DNA of 25,958 nt, taken from assembly GCA_947630415.1 (NCBI GenBank), contig CANRHM010000006.1, positions 1 through 25,958 of the forward strand, in the 5' to 3' direction. This DNA comes from an uncultured Bacilli bacterium. Lineage in GTDB: Bacteria; Bacillota_I; Bacilli_A; RF39; UBA660. The position numbers and the translations under genes were made by a program. Each line of letters starts with the position of its first letter. Position 1 is the first letter of the stretch. Below, piece after piece: positions 1 to 7,606 of this stretch. The notes below the pieces were generated by a model. That model had not been told where the DNA came from, searched no databases, and saw only the letters and a program-made list of their open reading frames with translations.

Positions 1-308
1 AAAGGAAATGCCAGTTCTTGATAGACTTCCTCTTTAAAGAAACTATTTTCAATATCCGATAGAACAATGCCAATGGTACTGGCTGTATCTTTTATCTCTT
101 TGGAATCTAAATACTGATGTTTTAGAACAATACTATTTTTACTTGGTAAAAGACCTGCAATTAACTTGGTTAAAGTCGTCTTCCCACTTTTGTTAGGTCC
201 TACAACAGCAATAAAACTTCCCTTTTTTATAGACATAGAAAAAGAAGAGAAAACATTTTTTCTTCCATACGAATAGGTTAGGTCTTGTATGCGAATAATC
301 TCATTCAT
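1..308 (-). CDS. ecfA1: ECF transporter ATP-binding subunit, EcfA1/CbiO-like (partial, 3' end outside window)
   Basis: My translation gives 102 residues from the ATG at 308; the gene continues past position 1. This is an ABC ATPase N-terminal half: a beta-strand region with LTYSYG (residues 10-15), a Walker A GPNKSGKTT near residues 37-45, and an ECF-type Q-loop region around residues 80-102 (VLSDIENSFF...EEVYQELAFP). That last stretch resembles EcfA proteins, which power vitamin and metal uptake together with EcfT and a substrate-binding S component at the membrane. The SD AAGGAG sits 7 nt before the ATG. In many Bacilli ecfA1-ecfA2-ecfT follow rplQ, which fits the superoperon in this window. 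The Walker A has Lys where Gly is usual (GPNGSGKTT). The family call is firm; EcfA1 rather than EcfA2 is inferred from position. Confidence 0.85.
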   Translation of the reverse strand, partial: MNEIIRIQDLTYSYGRKNVFSSFSMSIKKGSFIAVVGPNKSGKTTLTKLIAGLLPSKNSIVLKHQYLDSKEIKDTASTIGIVLSDIENSFFKEEVYQELAFP

Positions 309-335
309 GTTTTTTCTCCTTCTTCTTGTCTTACT

Positions 336-364
336 ATTATAAGCGAAAGACGTTTCAAACTCAA
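336..364 (-). promoter_or_regulatory. Sigma-A-type promoter for the ECF ATPase gene
   Basis: On the minus strand a -35 box TTGAGT (364-359) is followed by a 17-nt spacer and a perfect -10 box TATAAT (341-336). Transcription would start near 329, about 20 nt before the ATG at 308, leaving room for the AAGGAG ribosome site. It lies just downstream of the terminator of the preceding operon, so the ECF genes appear to be transcribed independently of the ribosomal genes. Confidence 0.75.
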
Positions 365-385
365 TTGCTTTTTTAAATATTTTTC

Positions 386-409
386 AAAATAAAAAGAGGT
401 TTCCCTCTT
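386..409 (-). terminator. Rho-independent terminator of the SDR-DUF212-hypothetical operon
   Basis: Minus-strand stem AAGAGG / CCTCTT (409-404 and 399-394) closed by a GAAA tetraloop and followed by a run TTTATTTT. The stem overlaps the stop codon of the 116-residue gene at 408-410. Confidence 0.85.
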
Positions 410-758
410 AATTTTTGATTAGTACTTTCATTTCCTCTAAATCACTAGGTTGACTGTTCAAGTATTCCATCAATCCTTCTTTTTCCGCTTCGGCATCTTT
501 TGCATTTAAATAACCAAGTGGTGCCCATCCAAAACGAATATCATCGAAAAAGTAGGCTTGAAAGTATCCATTTACAATCGGATTATCCAAGTCTTGAAGG
601 GTATCAATTGAAGATACTTCATAAGGTGGAAATTGTTCATAGTACTGTTGATAATTATATTCTTCTAATAATTGATATAACTCGCTATCTAAAGAAATCT
701 CGCCTTTTAAGATATGTCTTGCCAATCCATCTAAAAGACTTTCCGTTAAATTTTCCAT
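408..758 (-). CDS. Hypothetical acidic 116-residue protein
   Basis: I do not recognise this protein. The start is the ATG at 758, which has an AGGGGG ribosome site 6 nt upstream; a longer reading frame from 803 runs back into the preceding gene and has no comparable site. The product is soluble-looking, with no signal peptide or membrane segment. It is acidic (many Asp/Glu) and rich in Tyr and Leu in its first half (LYQLLEEYNYQQYY). Later come a Phe/Tyr-rich patch (YFQAYFFDD) and a charged helix-like C-terminus. It starts 16 nt after the DUF212 gene ends and is the last gene before the terminator, so it is probably co-transcribed with DUF212 and the SDR. Confidence 0.75.
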   Translation of the reverse strand: MENLTESLLDGLARHILKGEISLDSELYQLLEEYNYQQYYEQFPPYEVSSIDTLQDLDNPIVNGYFQAYFFDDIRFGWAPLGYLNAKDAEAEKEGLMEYLNSQPSDLEEMKVLIKN

Positions 759-774
759 ATAGATCCCCCTAAAA

Positions 775-1224
775 TTAAAGAATAAGCAACATGACATAGG
801 CAACTAAGCAACCAAAGATAATGCCCATGAATACTTCTAAAGGTTTATGTCCTAATTTTTCTTGTAACTTTTTAAATCCTTTTTGTGGGTCTTCTTTAAA
901 AGTCTTTTCCATTAGTAAGTTAATGGCTACCGCTTGTTTTCCACTTTCCATCCGAAGTCCCATCGAGTCATAAGCAACAATACAAGCAAGAATTAAAGCA
1001 ACCGCAAAAATAGGAGTCGTAAAGCCTTCCGTGAAGCCGATTGCAAAAGCAAGGGAAGAAGTAAATGTCGTATGCGAACTAGGCATTCCTCCATTTCCAT
1101 TAAACAACCGAGGCCAATTAAAAGAACGCGTACGAATGGTCTCGATGATGAATTTGACAATTTGTGCCAAGATAACACTTACCACCGGAATAATTAAATA
1201 TTTATAAGCACTCACTAGAATCAT
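775..1224 (-). CDS. DUF212 / divergent PAP2 family membrane protein (YuiD-like)
   Basis: 149 residues with about four hydrophobic segments (roughly 6-28, 52-68, 70-88 and 130-149), so an integral membrane protein. The family signatures are NGGMPSSH at about residues 44-51, YDSMGLR...GKQA at about 85-98 and GHKPLEVFMG at about 125-134. These match the DUF212/YuiD family, which is distantly related to PAP2 acid phosphatases through the SSH and GH motifs. The substrate is unknown, though a lipid or polyprenyl phosphate is plausible. The length is close to the usual ~150-160. The start is not settled: AGGAAGG touches the ATG at 1224, whereas a GTG three codons later (1215) would have better spacing. 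It follows the SDR gene by 20 nt. Confidence 0.85.
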   Translation of the reverse strand: MILVSAYKYLIIPVVSVILAQIVKFIIETIRTRSFNWPRLFNGNGGMPSSHTTFTSSLAFAIGFTEGFTTPIFAVALILACIVAYDSMGLRMESGKQAVAINLLMEKTFKEDPQKGFKKLQEKLGHKPLEVFMGIIFGCLVAYVMLLIL

Positions 1225-1244
1225 CCTTCCTATCTACTTATAAT

Positions 1245-2000
1245 TTATTCCATTTTTTTCTTTTGAATACGATAACAAAAACGCATTAACATTTTATCGC
1301 TTAAAAAACGACTAAAGAAATGCACACATTTCATTTTAAATCCTGGAATAATAACAAGTTTCTTTTTTCTTAATAATTGATCAAGCGCATACCTTGCAAC
1401 TTTCTCACTCTTTAACGGTTTGACAGCGAAATGAACACCGGCCGTAGCACTAAAATGGGTATCTACTGGTCCTGGGCAAAGACAAGAAATAACGACATTT
1501 GATTTTTCTTTCTTTAGTTCATACGCGATACCTTCCGTTAAACGTAGGACATACGCTTTCGTTGCATAGTAATTAGCCATTAAAGGTCCTGGATAGAAAG
1601 AAGCCATCGATGCCACATTTAAAATATACCCATGATTTCTTCTTTTCATATCTTTTAAGAACATCTTGGTAAGCATATATAAAGCCTTGATATTTAAATC
1701 GATCATTTCAAGATCCTTGGTATTATCGGTTTCACTAAATTTACCCCATAGCCCAAAGCCGGCATTGTTAATTAAGACATCGATATTTTCATTTTTACAT
1801 ACGACATAAAGGGATTTAACATTGCTCATCACCGTTAGATCCATGACTATGATGGTAGTTCTCGTTTTAAGTGTCTGTTGAAGTTCTTCTAATTTAGCTT
1901 TGTCACGAGCCACTAAAATAAGTTCGTGTCCTTGGCCACTTAAATACTTAGCCATGTCTCTTCCTATTCCAGAAGAGGCTCCTGTAATTAAGACCTTCAT
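1245..2000 (-). CDS. Short-chain dehydrogenase/reductase (SDR)
   Basis: 251 residues, classical SDR with a Rossmann fold. From the ATG at 2000, the nucleotide-binding TGASSGIG is at residues 6-13 and NNAG at 78-81. The likely active site is Asn103, Ser131, Tyr144 and Lys148 (YxxxK). After the cofactor fold come CPGPV and a basic C-terminal tail (KKKLVIIPGFKMK, then IQKKKME) with hydrophobic stretches, as in DltE/YqjQ-like SDRs that may touch the membrane. An Arg (ARDKAKL) after the second strand suggests NADPH preference. A GTG at 2009 is possible, but GAGGTGGG lies 4 nt before the ATG at 2000, so I chose the latter. The substrate cannot be inferred. It leads the operon with DUF212. Confidence 0.92.
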   Translation of the reverse strand: MKVLITGASSGIGRDMAKYLSGQGHELILVARDKAKLEELQQTLKTRTTIIVMDLTVMSNVKSLYVVCKNENIDVLINNAGFGLWGKFSETDNTKDLEMIDLNIKALYMLTKMFLKDMKRRNHGYILNVASMASFYPGPLMANYYATKAYVLRLTEGIAYELKKEKSNVVISCLCPGPVDTHFSATAGVHFAVKPLKSEKVARYALDQLLRKKKLVIIPGFKMKCVHFFSRFLSDKMLMRFCYRIQKKKME

Positions 2001-2019
2001 ACTACCCACCTCTACTACT

Positions 2020-2028
2020 AGTATAACA
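2020..2028 (-). promoter_or_regulatory. Extended -10 promoter for the SDR operon
   Basis: Minus-strand TGT-TATACT (2028-2020) is an extended -10 element. No convincing -35 box is present at 16-18 nt; that stretch is taken up by the preceding terminator. The predicted start lies near 2013, giving a leader of about a dozen bases with the GAGGTGGG ribosome site. Confidence 0.5.
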
Positions 2029-2054
2029 AAAGAAAAAGACTATTTCTAGCCTTT
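2027..2054 (-). terminator. Rho-independent terminator after the DUF3048 gene
   Basis: Minus-strand stem AAAGGCTA / TAGTCTTT (2054-2047 and 2042-2035, one G-U pair) with a GAAA tetraloop. It runs straight into TTTTTCTTTT and lies about 17 nt after the stop codon at 2071. Confidence 0.8.
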
Positions 2055-2070
2055 ATTTTATGGATTTTCT

Positions 2071-3138
2071 TTATTCAATAGAAACTTTGTAAGCGGTAGG
2101 AACAATTTGTACAAAAGTTCTTCCGTCATTTAAAACAATTTCACTTCCATCAAGATACGTATATTTAGTCTTACTACTACGACTACTCTTACTCCATTTG
2201 ATAGGTACACTATAACCATTGGTTAAGAAGTAACCATTTCCAGATTTGATATTTTTCAAGTCTTGATGGTCTTTTTTATCTAACGTAATGTTTTCAATTT
2301 GCATGATAACAACGTTTTTATAACTTAATTGTTTTTTACTTTGTTTATCGATATGAGCGCTTCCATTCATTTCTCTTAAGTAAACTTGATTTTTACTATC
2401 GTACGTATAGCCTCTTGTTTGAGTAGGACTATAACGAACAAGTATGGAGTCTGCTACCACAGCATCTTCCATCGTATCCAAATCAATGGCATCTACACTA
2501 TAATCAAAAACTAAACCTTGATCTGTCGTAAGATTGTATTTTAATTCTTTAGCTCTTGCTGTTAATTTTTCAATTGAAGTAAAAACGTTATGCGGAGAGG
2601 CTATTGTTTTATCACGCCAATAAGCACTTCCTCCATTGGACATTCCATTAATATTATTTACTTTAAGGAAAGCAATATCAGCCTTGGCATAAGAACTCCA
2701 TCCATAATGGGCATAAATGGCATCATTTTCTAAAGCATAATCTAAGAAATAATGTCTAGAACTCCTGATAGGTCCAATTAAAGAAGTATCTTGATCTTTA
2801 AAAATAGCCATAATTCGGGTTAAGCCTCCTTCTACCACAGCCTCGTATTGAAGATAGGCATCAAGTAATCCCACATGGTTATTGTTTCCTACATTGGTAT
2901 CGATCATCACGGCAATAGGGCGACTCTTACTATCGGGATCTACTATTTTTAATTTAGGTGTAGGACTAGGACTAGGTGTAGGCTCTACCTCTTCTTGTGA
3001 TGATTCTTCACTAGGTGCCAACTCTTGTTTAGATTCTCCCTTCCATAGCCATAATGAAATTCCTAGTAAAAGTCCTAAACCAACAATAAGAACAACCGTA
3101 TAAAAATTATTTTTCTTCTTTCTTCTTCCCTTACTCAT
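2071..3138 (-). CDS. DUF3048 (YerB-like) membrane-anchored extracytoplasmic protein
   Basis: 355 residues. A basic start (KGRRKKKN) precedes one membrane segment at residues 12-32. A Ser/Glu/Pro-rich linker at about 35-62 (PTPSPSPTP) follows, and then the DUF3048 domain from about residue 73: RPIAVMID, VEGGLTR at 102-108, GPIRSSRHYFLDYALENDAI at 122-141 and YAHYGWSS. A second domain from about 228 to the end matches the C-terminal DUF3048 half (NVVIMQ, GNGYFLTNG, TFVQIVP). The topology should be N-in with the domain outside the cell. Homologues such as B. subtilis YerB are usually lipoproteins; no lipobox cysteine is visible here, so this copy seems to be held by an uncleaved anchor. Function is unknown. 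It is monocistronic between its own promoter and terminator. Confidence 0.92.
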   Translation of the reverse strand: MSKGRRKKKNNFYTVVLIVGLGLLLGISLWLWKGESKQELAPSEESSQEEVEPTPSPSPTPKLKIVDPDSKSRPIAVMIDTNVGNNNHVGLLDAYLQYEAVVEGGLTRIMAIFKDQDTSLIGPIRSSRHYFLDYALENDAIYAHYGWSSYAKADIAFLKVNNINGMSNGGSAYWRDKTIASPHNVFTSIEKLTARAKELKYNLTTDQGLVFDYSVDAIDLDTMEDAVVADSILVRYSPTQTRGYTYDSKNQVYLREMNGSAHIDKQSKKQLSYKNVVIMQIENITLDKKDHQDLKNIKSGNGYFLTNGYSVPIKWSKSSRSSKTKYTYLDGSEIVLNDGRTFVQIVPTAYKVSIE

Positions 3139-3160
3139 ACTACTTACCTACCTTAAAATC

Positions 3161-3169
3161 ATTATACCA
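3161..3169 (-). promoter_or_regulatory. Extended -10 promoter for the DUF3048 gene
   Basis: Minus-strand TGG-TATAAT (3169-3161): a perfect -10 hexamer with a TGn extension. No -35 box can be recognised, because that region is the terminator of the paralog array. The start codon is at 3138 with AGGTAGG upstream, so the leader would be about 16 nt. Confidence 0.65.
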
Positions 3170-3170
3170 T

Positions 3171-3203
3171 AAGAAAAGAAGAACATAGGATAACTGTTCT
3201 TCT
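3171..3203 (-). terminator. Rho-independent terminator of the paralog array
   Basis: Minus-strand perfect 9-bp stem AGAAGAACA / TGTTCTTCT (3203-3195 and 3185-3177) with a 9-nt loop and a T-rich tail TTTCTTAT, starting about 20 nt after the last array gene stops. It ends the ten-gene unit and separates it from the DUF3048 gene. Confidence 0.85.
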
Positions 3204-3224
3204 ATTTACTTACTACTTTACAGA

Positions 3225-4121
3225 TTATTTTTTTCCATATCTTTTATAAACATATTTTTTCAAAGAAGAATTACTATCGAGTACATTTGACTTATTCTCT
3301 TTCATAGCACCAGATGGAAGGATGTCTTGTTTCAAATGGATATTTAAATATTGATACATCTCGGTAGATTCCATACTTTCTCCTCCTTCTTTGACAAAAT
3401 CGAAGCCTGTGCCTGCAACAAGGGCATTTTCAGATACACATAATCCTGTCTCTTCATCGTACAACCAAATAATAGGATCAACTTTTAACCAATACATTTT
3501 TTCAAAATCCACATCCTGGCCTGTAGAAAGAGATTTTGATAAATGAGAAGACGTTATAGAAGGTATAACTGGTATATATTTTATTCCGTTATATTGATAT
3601 TCTGCCACATAACGCATGGAAGTTTCCTTATCCTTCCCATAGTAAAGGCAATAACTTTTTCCAGTAAGCTGTAACTTTTGTTCACAGAACTTGGTATTTA
3701 ATTCATTAATCAACTTTATGTGATGAGCACTCAAAATATATTGTGGATATTCGCCAAATTCGAACCAGTAAAGTCCTCCATTAATAGAAGTAAAATGCAA
3801 ATCATACTCATCCACTTTCTTATCTAAGAACCGTAAAACTAAACGAATAGAATTATCTCTACAATTACTAGATGCTTTTTTTACTTCCCCATCACTATTT
3901 AAATAATAAAATTCTTTCTCCTCTAGATTCGGTTGAAGCCAGTACTCAGCCATGGTTTCATTATAAGAATCAATTCCTCCTGCTAAACAAGCTAAATCGG
4001 TACTTTGAGCACAAACATTACCATAGTTTTGTAATACTTTAAGAGCCGTAGTCTTAGTAGAATCATGCTTATCTACATAAACTTCTTCTTTGGTTAATAA
4101 TCTTAATTCAAAATCGTCCAT
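3225..4121 (-). CDS. DUF6273-like array protein, copy 10 (last)
   Basis: 298 residues from the ATG at 4121. An apparent earlier start at 4154 only re-reads the end of copy 9; GAAGGG before 4121 is the ribosome site. It belongs to the long N-terminal subtype, with a charged stretch and STKTTAL before the first conserved helix. It is the most drifted of the later copies: IRLVLRF replaces VRPVLHF, YCLYYG replaces YCFYYG, VDPIIW replaces VEPITW, and the tail ends in GKK rather than GRKG. The 3' end no longer needs to supply a ribosome site for a next copy, which may explain the changed ending. The array terminator follows 20 nt later. No signal peptide or membrane segment is visible; the molecular function is unknown. 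Confidence 0.85.
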   Translation of the reverse strand: MDDFELRLLTKEEVYVDKHDSTKTTALKVLQNYGNVCAQSTDLACLAGGIDSYNETMAEYWLQPNLEEKEFYYLNSDGEVKKASSNCRDNSIRLVLRFLDKKVDEYDLHFTSINGGLYWFEFGEYPQYILSAHHIKLINELNTKFCEQKLQLTGKSYCLYYGKDKETSMRYVAEYQYNGIKYIPVIPSITSSHLSKSLSTGQDVDFEKMYWLKVDPIIWLYDEETGLCVSENALVAGTGFDFVKEGGESMESTEMYQYLNIHLKQDILPSGAMKENKSNVLDSNSSLKKYVYKRYGKK

Positions 4122-4122
4122 C

Positions 4123-4995
4123 TTATCCCTTCTTTCCATATTTTTTATAAACATATTTTTTTAGAGTGTCACTACCATCTAATAGACTAGATTTATCTTC
4201 TTCCACAACACGAGATGGAATGAAATCTTTTCTCATATGTGTATTTAAAAATTCATACATTTCGGTGGATTCATAATCATTTCCTTTTTTTACTCGTTCA
4301 AAACCCACACCTGATACAAGTGCATATTCAGAAATAAGTAAATCTTTATCTTCATCATATAACCATGTAATAGGTTCTACTTTTAACCAATAAATCTTAT
4401 AAGGACAAATATCTTCATCATTCGAAAGCGTAACAATATTGGAAGCTCCATAGCAAGAAGTAAAAGGCATGTATTTTTTACCATTATAGAAATACTCTAT
4501 TCCATAACGAATAGATGGTAACATACCATTTTGACCATAATAAAAGCAATACTTCTTTCCTGTTTTCTTTAATGTTTGGTCCAAAAGTTTTTCAGTCAAT
4601 TCAATAATGATTTCCTCATCATGACTATCATATTCATTCAATATAAATTGTGGATATTCTCCATACTTGTACTTTGGAAGATGATGATCATAAAACAGAT
4701 GATGCTTATTGATCGATGAATTTAAGAAATGTAGTACAGGTCGAACGGATTCTATTCGATCATATTTCTTTTCTTCTTCGACATAATCCTCTATATGCAT
4801 AAAATAAAATTTCTCTTCTTCCAAATTAGGTTGAAGACTATAATAAGTTGAACAATTTGTATTTTGAATACTTCCTGTTAAGCAAGCCAAATCGGTGTTG
4901 ACAGTAAAAGCTGCATTACTTCTTCGTAACACTGATAGAGACGTATCGGATGAAACTTCTTCTTTCGTTAAGAGTCTTAGTTCAAAGTCATCCAT
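4123..4995 (-). CDS. DUF6273-like array protein, copy 9
   Basis: 290 residues from the ATG at 4995, one base after the stop of copy 8 and preceded by GGAAGGAAAGGG. It belongs to the short subtype with copies 7 and 8: the DSTKTTAL-type stretch after the first motif is replaced by a short SSDTSLSVL. The framework is intact: NTDLACLTG, YYSLQPNL, FYFM, VRPVLHF, YGEYPQFIL, KTGKKYCFYYG, YWLKVEPITWLYDE and ESTEMYEFLNTHM. A copy-specific loop lies between YMPF and YWLKVEP (TSCYGASNIVTLSNDEDICP). Another, rich in His, precedes the GEYPQ motif (YDHHLPKYK). It appears to be a cytosolic protein; the function is unknown. Confidence 0.85.
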   Translation of the reverse strand: MDDFELRLLTKEEVSSDTSLSVLRRSNAAFTVNTDLACLTGSIQNTNCSTYYSLQPNLEEEKFYFMHIEDYVEEEKKYDRIESVRPVLHFLNSSINKHHLFYDHHLPKYKYGEYPQFILNEYDSHDEEIIIELTEKLLDQTLKKTGKKYCFYYGQNGMLPSIRYGIEYFYNGKKYMPFTSCYGASNIVTLSNDEDICPYKIYWLKVEPITWLYDEDKDLLISEYALVSGVGFERVKKGNDYESTEMYEFLNTHMRKDFIPSRVVEEDKSSLLDGSDTLKKYVYKKYGKKG

Positions 4996-4996
4996 A

Positions 4997-5839
4997 TTAC
5001 CCTTTCCTTCCATAGTTTTTATACACATATTTTTTTAAAGAATCACTTTCTTCTAATAAACTGGATTTATTCTTTTCGGATGGAAGCATATCCTGTTTCA
5101 TATGCGTATTTAGAAATTCATACATTTCCGTAGATTCAAAATCGTCTCCCTCTTTTATAAGTCCTAATCCTACTCCTGCGACTAATGCTTTTTCCGCTAT
5201 AAAAAGGTCCGTATCTTCATCGTATAACCACGTAATGGGTTCTACTTCTAACCAATAAATCCTAGAAGGACAAAATCTACTCTTAACGGAAGGATTATAG
5301 ACAATGGCTGTAAATGGCATATATTTTTTACCATTATAAAAATACTCTATTCCATAACGAATGGAAGCTGGTTTATCGTTCTCTCCATAATAAAAGCAAT
5401 ACTTCTTTCCTGTTTTCTTCAATGTTTGATCCATCAGTTTTTCATTCAATTCGCTCACTATTTTTGCATCATCATCCAAGACATATTGAGGATATTCTCC
5501 AAATTTAAGCTTGGGTATTTGATGTTCATCATAAAATAGGTCCTTTCGATAAGCAGTTGAATTAATAAAATGTAACACAGGGCGAACAGACTCTACTCGG
5601 TAATGAGCATTTCCTACATTGACATAATGATGTCCTACATCCATATAATAAAATTGCTTTTTTTTCAAATCAGGTTGAAGAGTATAATAACCTAGATCAT
5701 ATGCATAGGTAGCTCCTCCCGTTAAAATAGCCAAATCGGTGTTGGTAGTAGCAATCATGTTACTTCCTTTAAACACTTTAAGAAATGTCTTTTCTGAAAC
5801 TTCTTCTCTTTTTAAAATTCTTAGTTCAAAGTCATCCAT
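4997..5839 (-). CDS. DUF6273-like array protein, copy 8
   Basis: 280 residues, the shortest copy, from the ATG at 5839. AAGGAAAGGG just upstream, which is the end of copy 7, serves as ribosome site, and the stop TAA is followed by one T and the ATG. It is very close to copy 7 in its central and C-terminal parts: about 140 bp at 5304-5440 differ from 6169-6305 at only about three positions by eye. The first 95 residues are much less alike (opening RILKREEV, then NTDLAILTGGATYAY). The loop before the YWLEVEP motif is shortened (YNPSVKSRFCPSR), which accounts for part of the reduced length. This mixture of near-identical and divergent segments suggests recent duplication or gene conversion. Confidence 0.85.
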   Translation of the reverse strand: MDDFELRILKREEVSEKTFLKVFKGSNMIATTNTDLAILTGGATYAYDLGYYTLQPDLKKKQFYYMDVGHHYVNVGNAHYRVESVRPVLHFINSTAYRKDLFYDEHQIPKLKFGEYPQYVLDDDAKIVSELNEKLMDQTLKKTGKKYCFYYGENDKPASIRYGIEYFYNGKKYMPFTAIVYNPSVKSRFCPSRIYWLEVEPITWLYDEDTDLFIAEKALVAGVGLGLIKEGDDFESTEMYEFLNTHMKQDMLPSEKNKSSLLEESDSLKKYVYKNYGRKG

Positions 5840-5840
5840 A

Positions 5841-6713
5841 TTACCCTTTCCTTCCATAGTTTTTATACACATATTTCTTTAAGTGTTCACTACCATCTAA
5901 TAAACTGGATTTATCCTTTTCGGATGGAAAAATATCCCGTTTCATATGTGTATTTAGAAATTCATACATTTCGGTGGATTCAAAATCGTCTCCTTCTTTT
6001 ATAAATCCAAATCCTACCCCTGCAACTAACGCTTTTTCCGCTATAAAAAGATCCGTATCTTTATCATATATCCACGTAATAGGTTCTACTTTTAACCAAT
6101 AAATCTTAGAAGGATCAATCTCTCCGATAGAAAGATAACATCTATTACAAAGGGCATGGTCATAGACGATGGCTGTAAATGGCATATATTTTTTACCATT
6201 ATAAAAATACTCTATTCCATAACGAATGGAAGCTTGTTTATCGTTCTCTCCATAATAAAAGCAATACTTCTTTCCCGTTTTCTTCAATGTTTGTTCCATC
6301 AGTTTTGCATTTAATTCATTCACAATTTCCACTTCATTTGCGGCCTCCTTTAAAACATATTGAGGATATTCTCCAAATTGAAGTTTGGATATTTGATCTT
6401 CATCATAAAAAAGGTTCTTTCGATAAGCAGTTGAATCTACAAAATGTAAAACAGGGCGAACGGATTCTATTCGATAATAAGCATCTGCTGCATAGACATT
6501 ATGAAATACTCCATTCACATAATAAAATTTTTTATTTTTCAAATCAGGTTGAAGACTATAATAGCCATTTAGAGCACTTACATAAGTACCTCCCGTTAAA
6601 CTAGCTAAATCGGTGTTGGTAGCAAAAACCGTATCATTACTTTTAAACACTTCAAGAGCGGTATCTTTTAAAACTTCTTCTTTCGTTAAGAGTCTTAGTT
6701 CAAAGTCATCCAT
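5841..6713 (-). CDS. DUF6273-like array protein, copy 7
   Basis: 290 residues from the ATG at 6713 (TAA, T, ATG after copy 6). Short N-terminal subtype: LLTKEEVLKDTALEVF, then NTDLASLTGG, GYYSLQPDL, KKFYYV and IESVRPVLHF. The copy-specific loop before YWLKVEPITW is long and contains two cysteines (DHALCNRCYLSIGEIDPSK), a CxxC pair seen in no other copy. The C-terminal framework reads FIAEKALVAGVGF, ESTEMYEFLNTHM and LKKYVYKNYGRKG. It shares near-identical DNA with copy 8. I see no catalytic triad or nucleotide-binding motif. Confidence 0.85.
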   Translation of the reverse strand: MDDFELRLLTKEEVLKDTALEVFKSNDTVFATNTDLASLTGGTYVSALNGYYSLQPDLKNKKFYYVNGVFHNVYAADAYYRIESVRPVLHFVDSTAYRKNLFYDEDQISKLQFGEYPQYVLKEAANEVEIVNELNAKLMEQTLKKTGKKYCFYYGENDKQASIRYGIEYFYNGKKYMPFTAIVYDHALCNRCYLSIGEIDPSKIYWLKVEPITWIYDKDTDLFIAEKALVAGVGFGFIKEGDDFESTEMYEFLNTHMKRDIFPSEKDKSSLLDGSEHLKKYVYKNYGRKG

Positions 6714-6714
6714 A

Positions 6715-7605
6715 TTACCCTTTCCTTCCATAGTTCTTATACACATATTTCTTTAAAGGTTCACTACCATCCAGTACACTGGATTTATCTTCTTGCCTAA
6801 TACGAGATGGAATAATATCTTGTTTCAAATGATTATTTAAATATTCATACATTTCCGTAGATTCAAAGGTTTGTCCCTCTTTTACATAGGAAAATCCAGG
6901 TCCTGTAACAAGAGCTCTTTCTGATATTAAAAGGCCTGTCTTTTGATCATATAACCACGTAATAGGTTCTACTTTTAACCAATAAAGTTTACAAGGATCG
7001 ATTTCTTCTCCTGAGTAAAAAGCAGAAATCGCCAACAGTTCATTATTCACTGTAAAAGGCATATATTTTTTCCCATCATAGAGATACTCTATTCCATAAC
7101 GAATCAAAGTGGGCTCATAATTTTCACCATAGTAAAAGCAATAGGTCTTTCCAGTCTTTTCCAATGTTTGGTCACAAAGTTTTTGATTTAAGTTAACCAA
7201 GGTAGCATAGTCCTTCTTATCGACTAGAATACTTTGAGGATACTCTCCAAAAGTATACTTATATAGATCGTGGTAAGGAAAATATTTTAAATCTTCACTT
7301 TTGATTTTTTTATTTTTAAACTTAAGAACAGGTCTTATAGTATACATTCTTTCTTCGCTATCGTCTCCCACTTCTCCATATTCATTCATAAAATGAAGGA
7401 TCCTGGTTCCTGAATCAAAATCAGGTTGAATATGGTAAAAAGTATCATTTAAGCTACCTAAACATCCTAATAACCGAACCAAATCAGTATCCCCTGTAGT
7501 AAATCTATAATTTTGAAATACTTCAAGAGCGGTTGTTTTAGTTGAATCGTTTTCATCTACATAAACTTCTTCTTTGGTTAATAATCTTAATTCAAAGTCA
7601 TCCAT
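6715..7605 (-). CDS. DUF6273-like array protein, copy 6
   Basis: 296 residues from the ATG at 7605, with GAGGGG as ribosome site and one base after the TAG stop of copy 5. Long N-terminal subtype (YVDENDSTKTTALEVF). Its opening is close to that of copy 10 (YVDKHDSTKTTALKVL), so these two may be related by duplication despite lying three genes apart. The TDL motif is altered to TDLVRLLGCLG, the LQP motif is HIQPDF and the FYYV strand is replaced by ILHFMNEYGEV. The remainder follows the array pattern: IRPVLKF, FGEYPQSIL, KTGKTYCFYYG, YGIEYLYDGKKYMPF, YWLKVEPITWLYD and ESTEMYEYLNNHLKQDIIPS. Confidence 0.85.
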   Translation of the reverse strand: MDDFELRLLTKEEVYVDENDSTKTTALEVFQNYRFTTGDTDLVRLLGCLGSLNDTFYHIQPDFDSGTRILHFMNEYGEVGDDSEERMYTIRPVLKFKNKKIKSEDLKYFPYHDLYKYTFGEYPQSILVDKKDYATLVNLNQKLCDQTLEKTGKTYCFYYGENYEPTLIRYGIEYLYDGKKYMPFTVNNELLAISAFYSGEEIDPCKLYWLKVEPITWLYDQKTGLLISERALVTGPGFSYVKEGQTFESTEMYEYLNNHLKQDIIPSRIRQEDKSSVLDGSEPLKKYVYKNYGRKG

Positions 7606-7606
7606 C

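Noticed and set aside
309..407. A riboswitch in front of the ECF gene
   Set aside because: The gap is only about 100 nt and is fully explained by a terminator, a promoter and a ribosome site, leaving a leader of about 20 nt.
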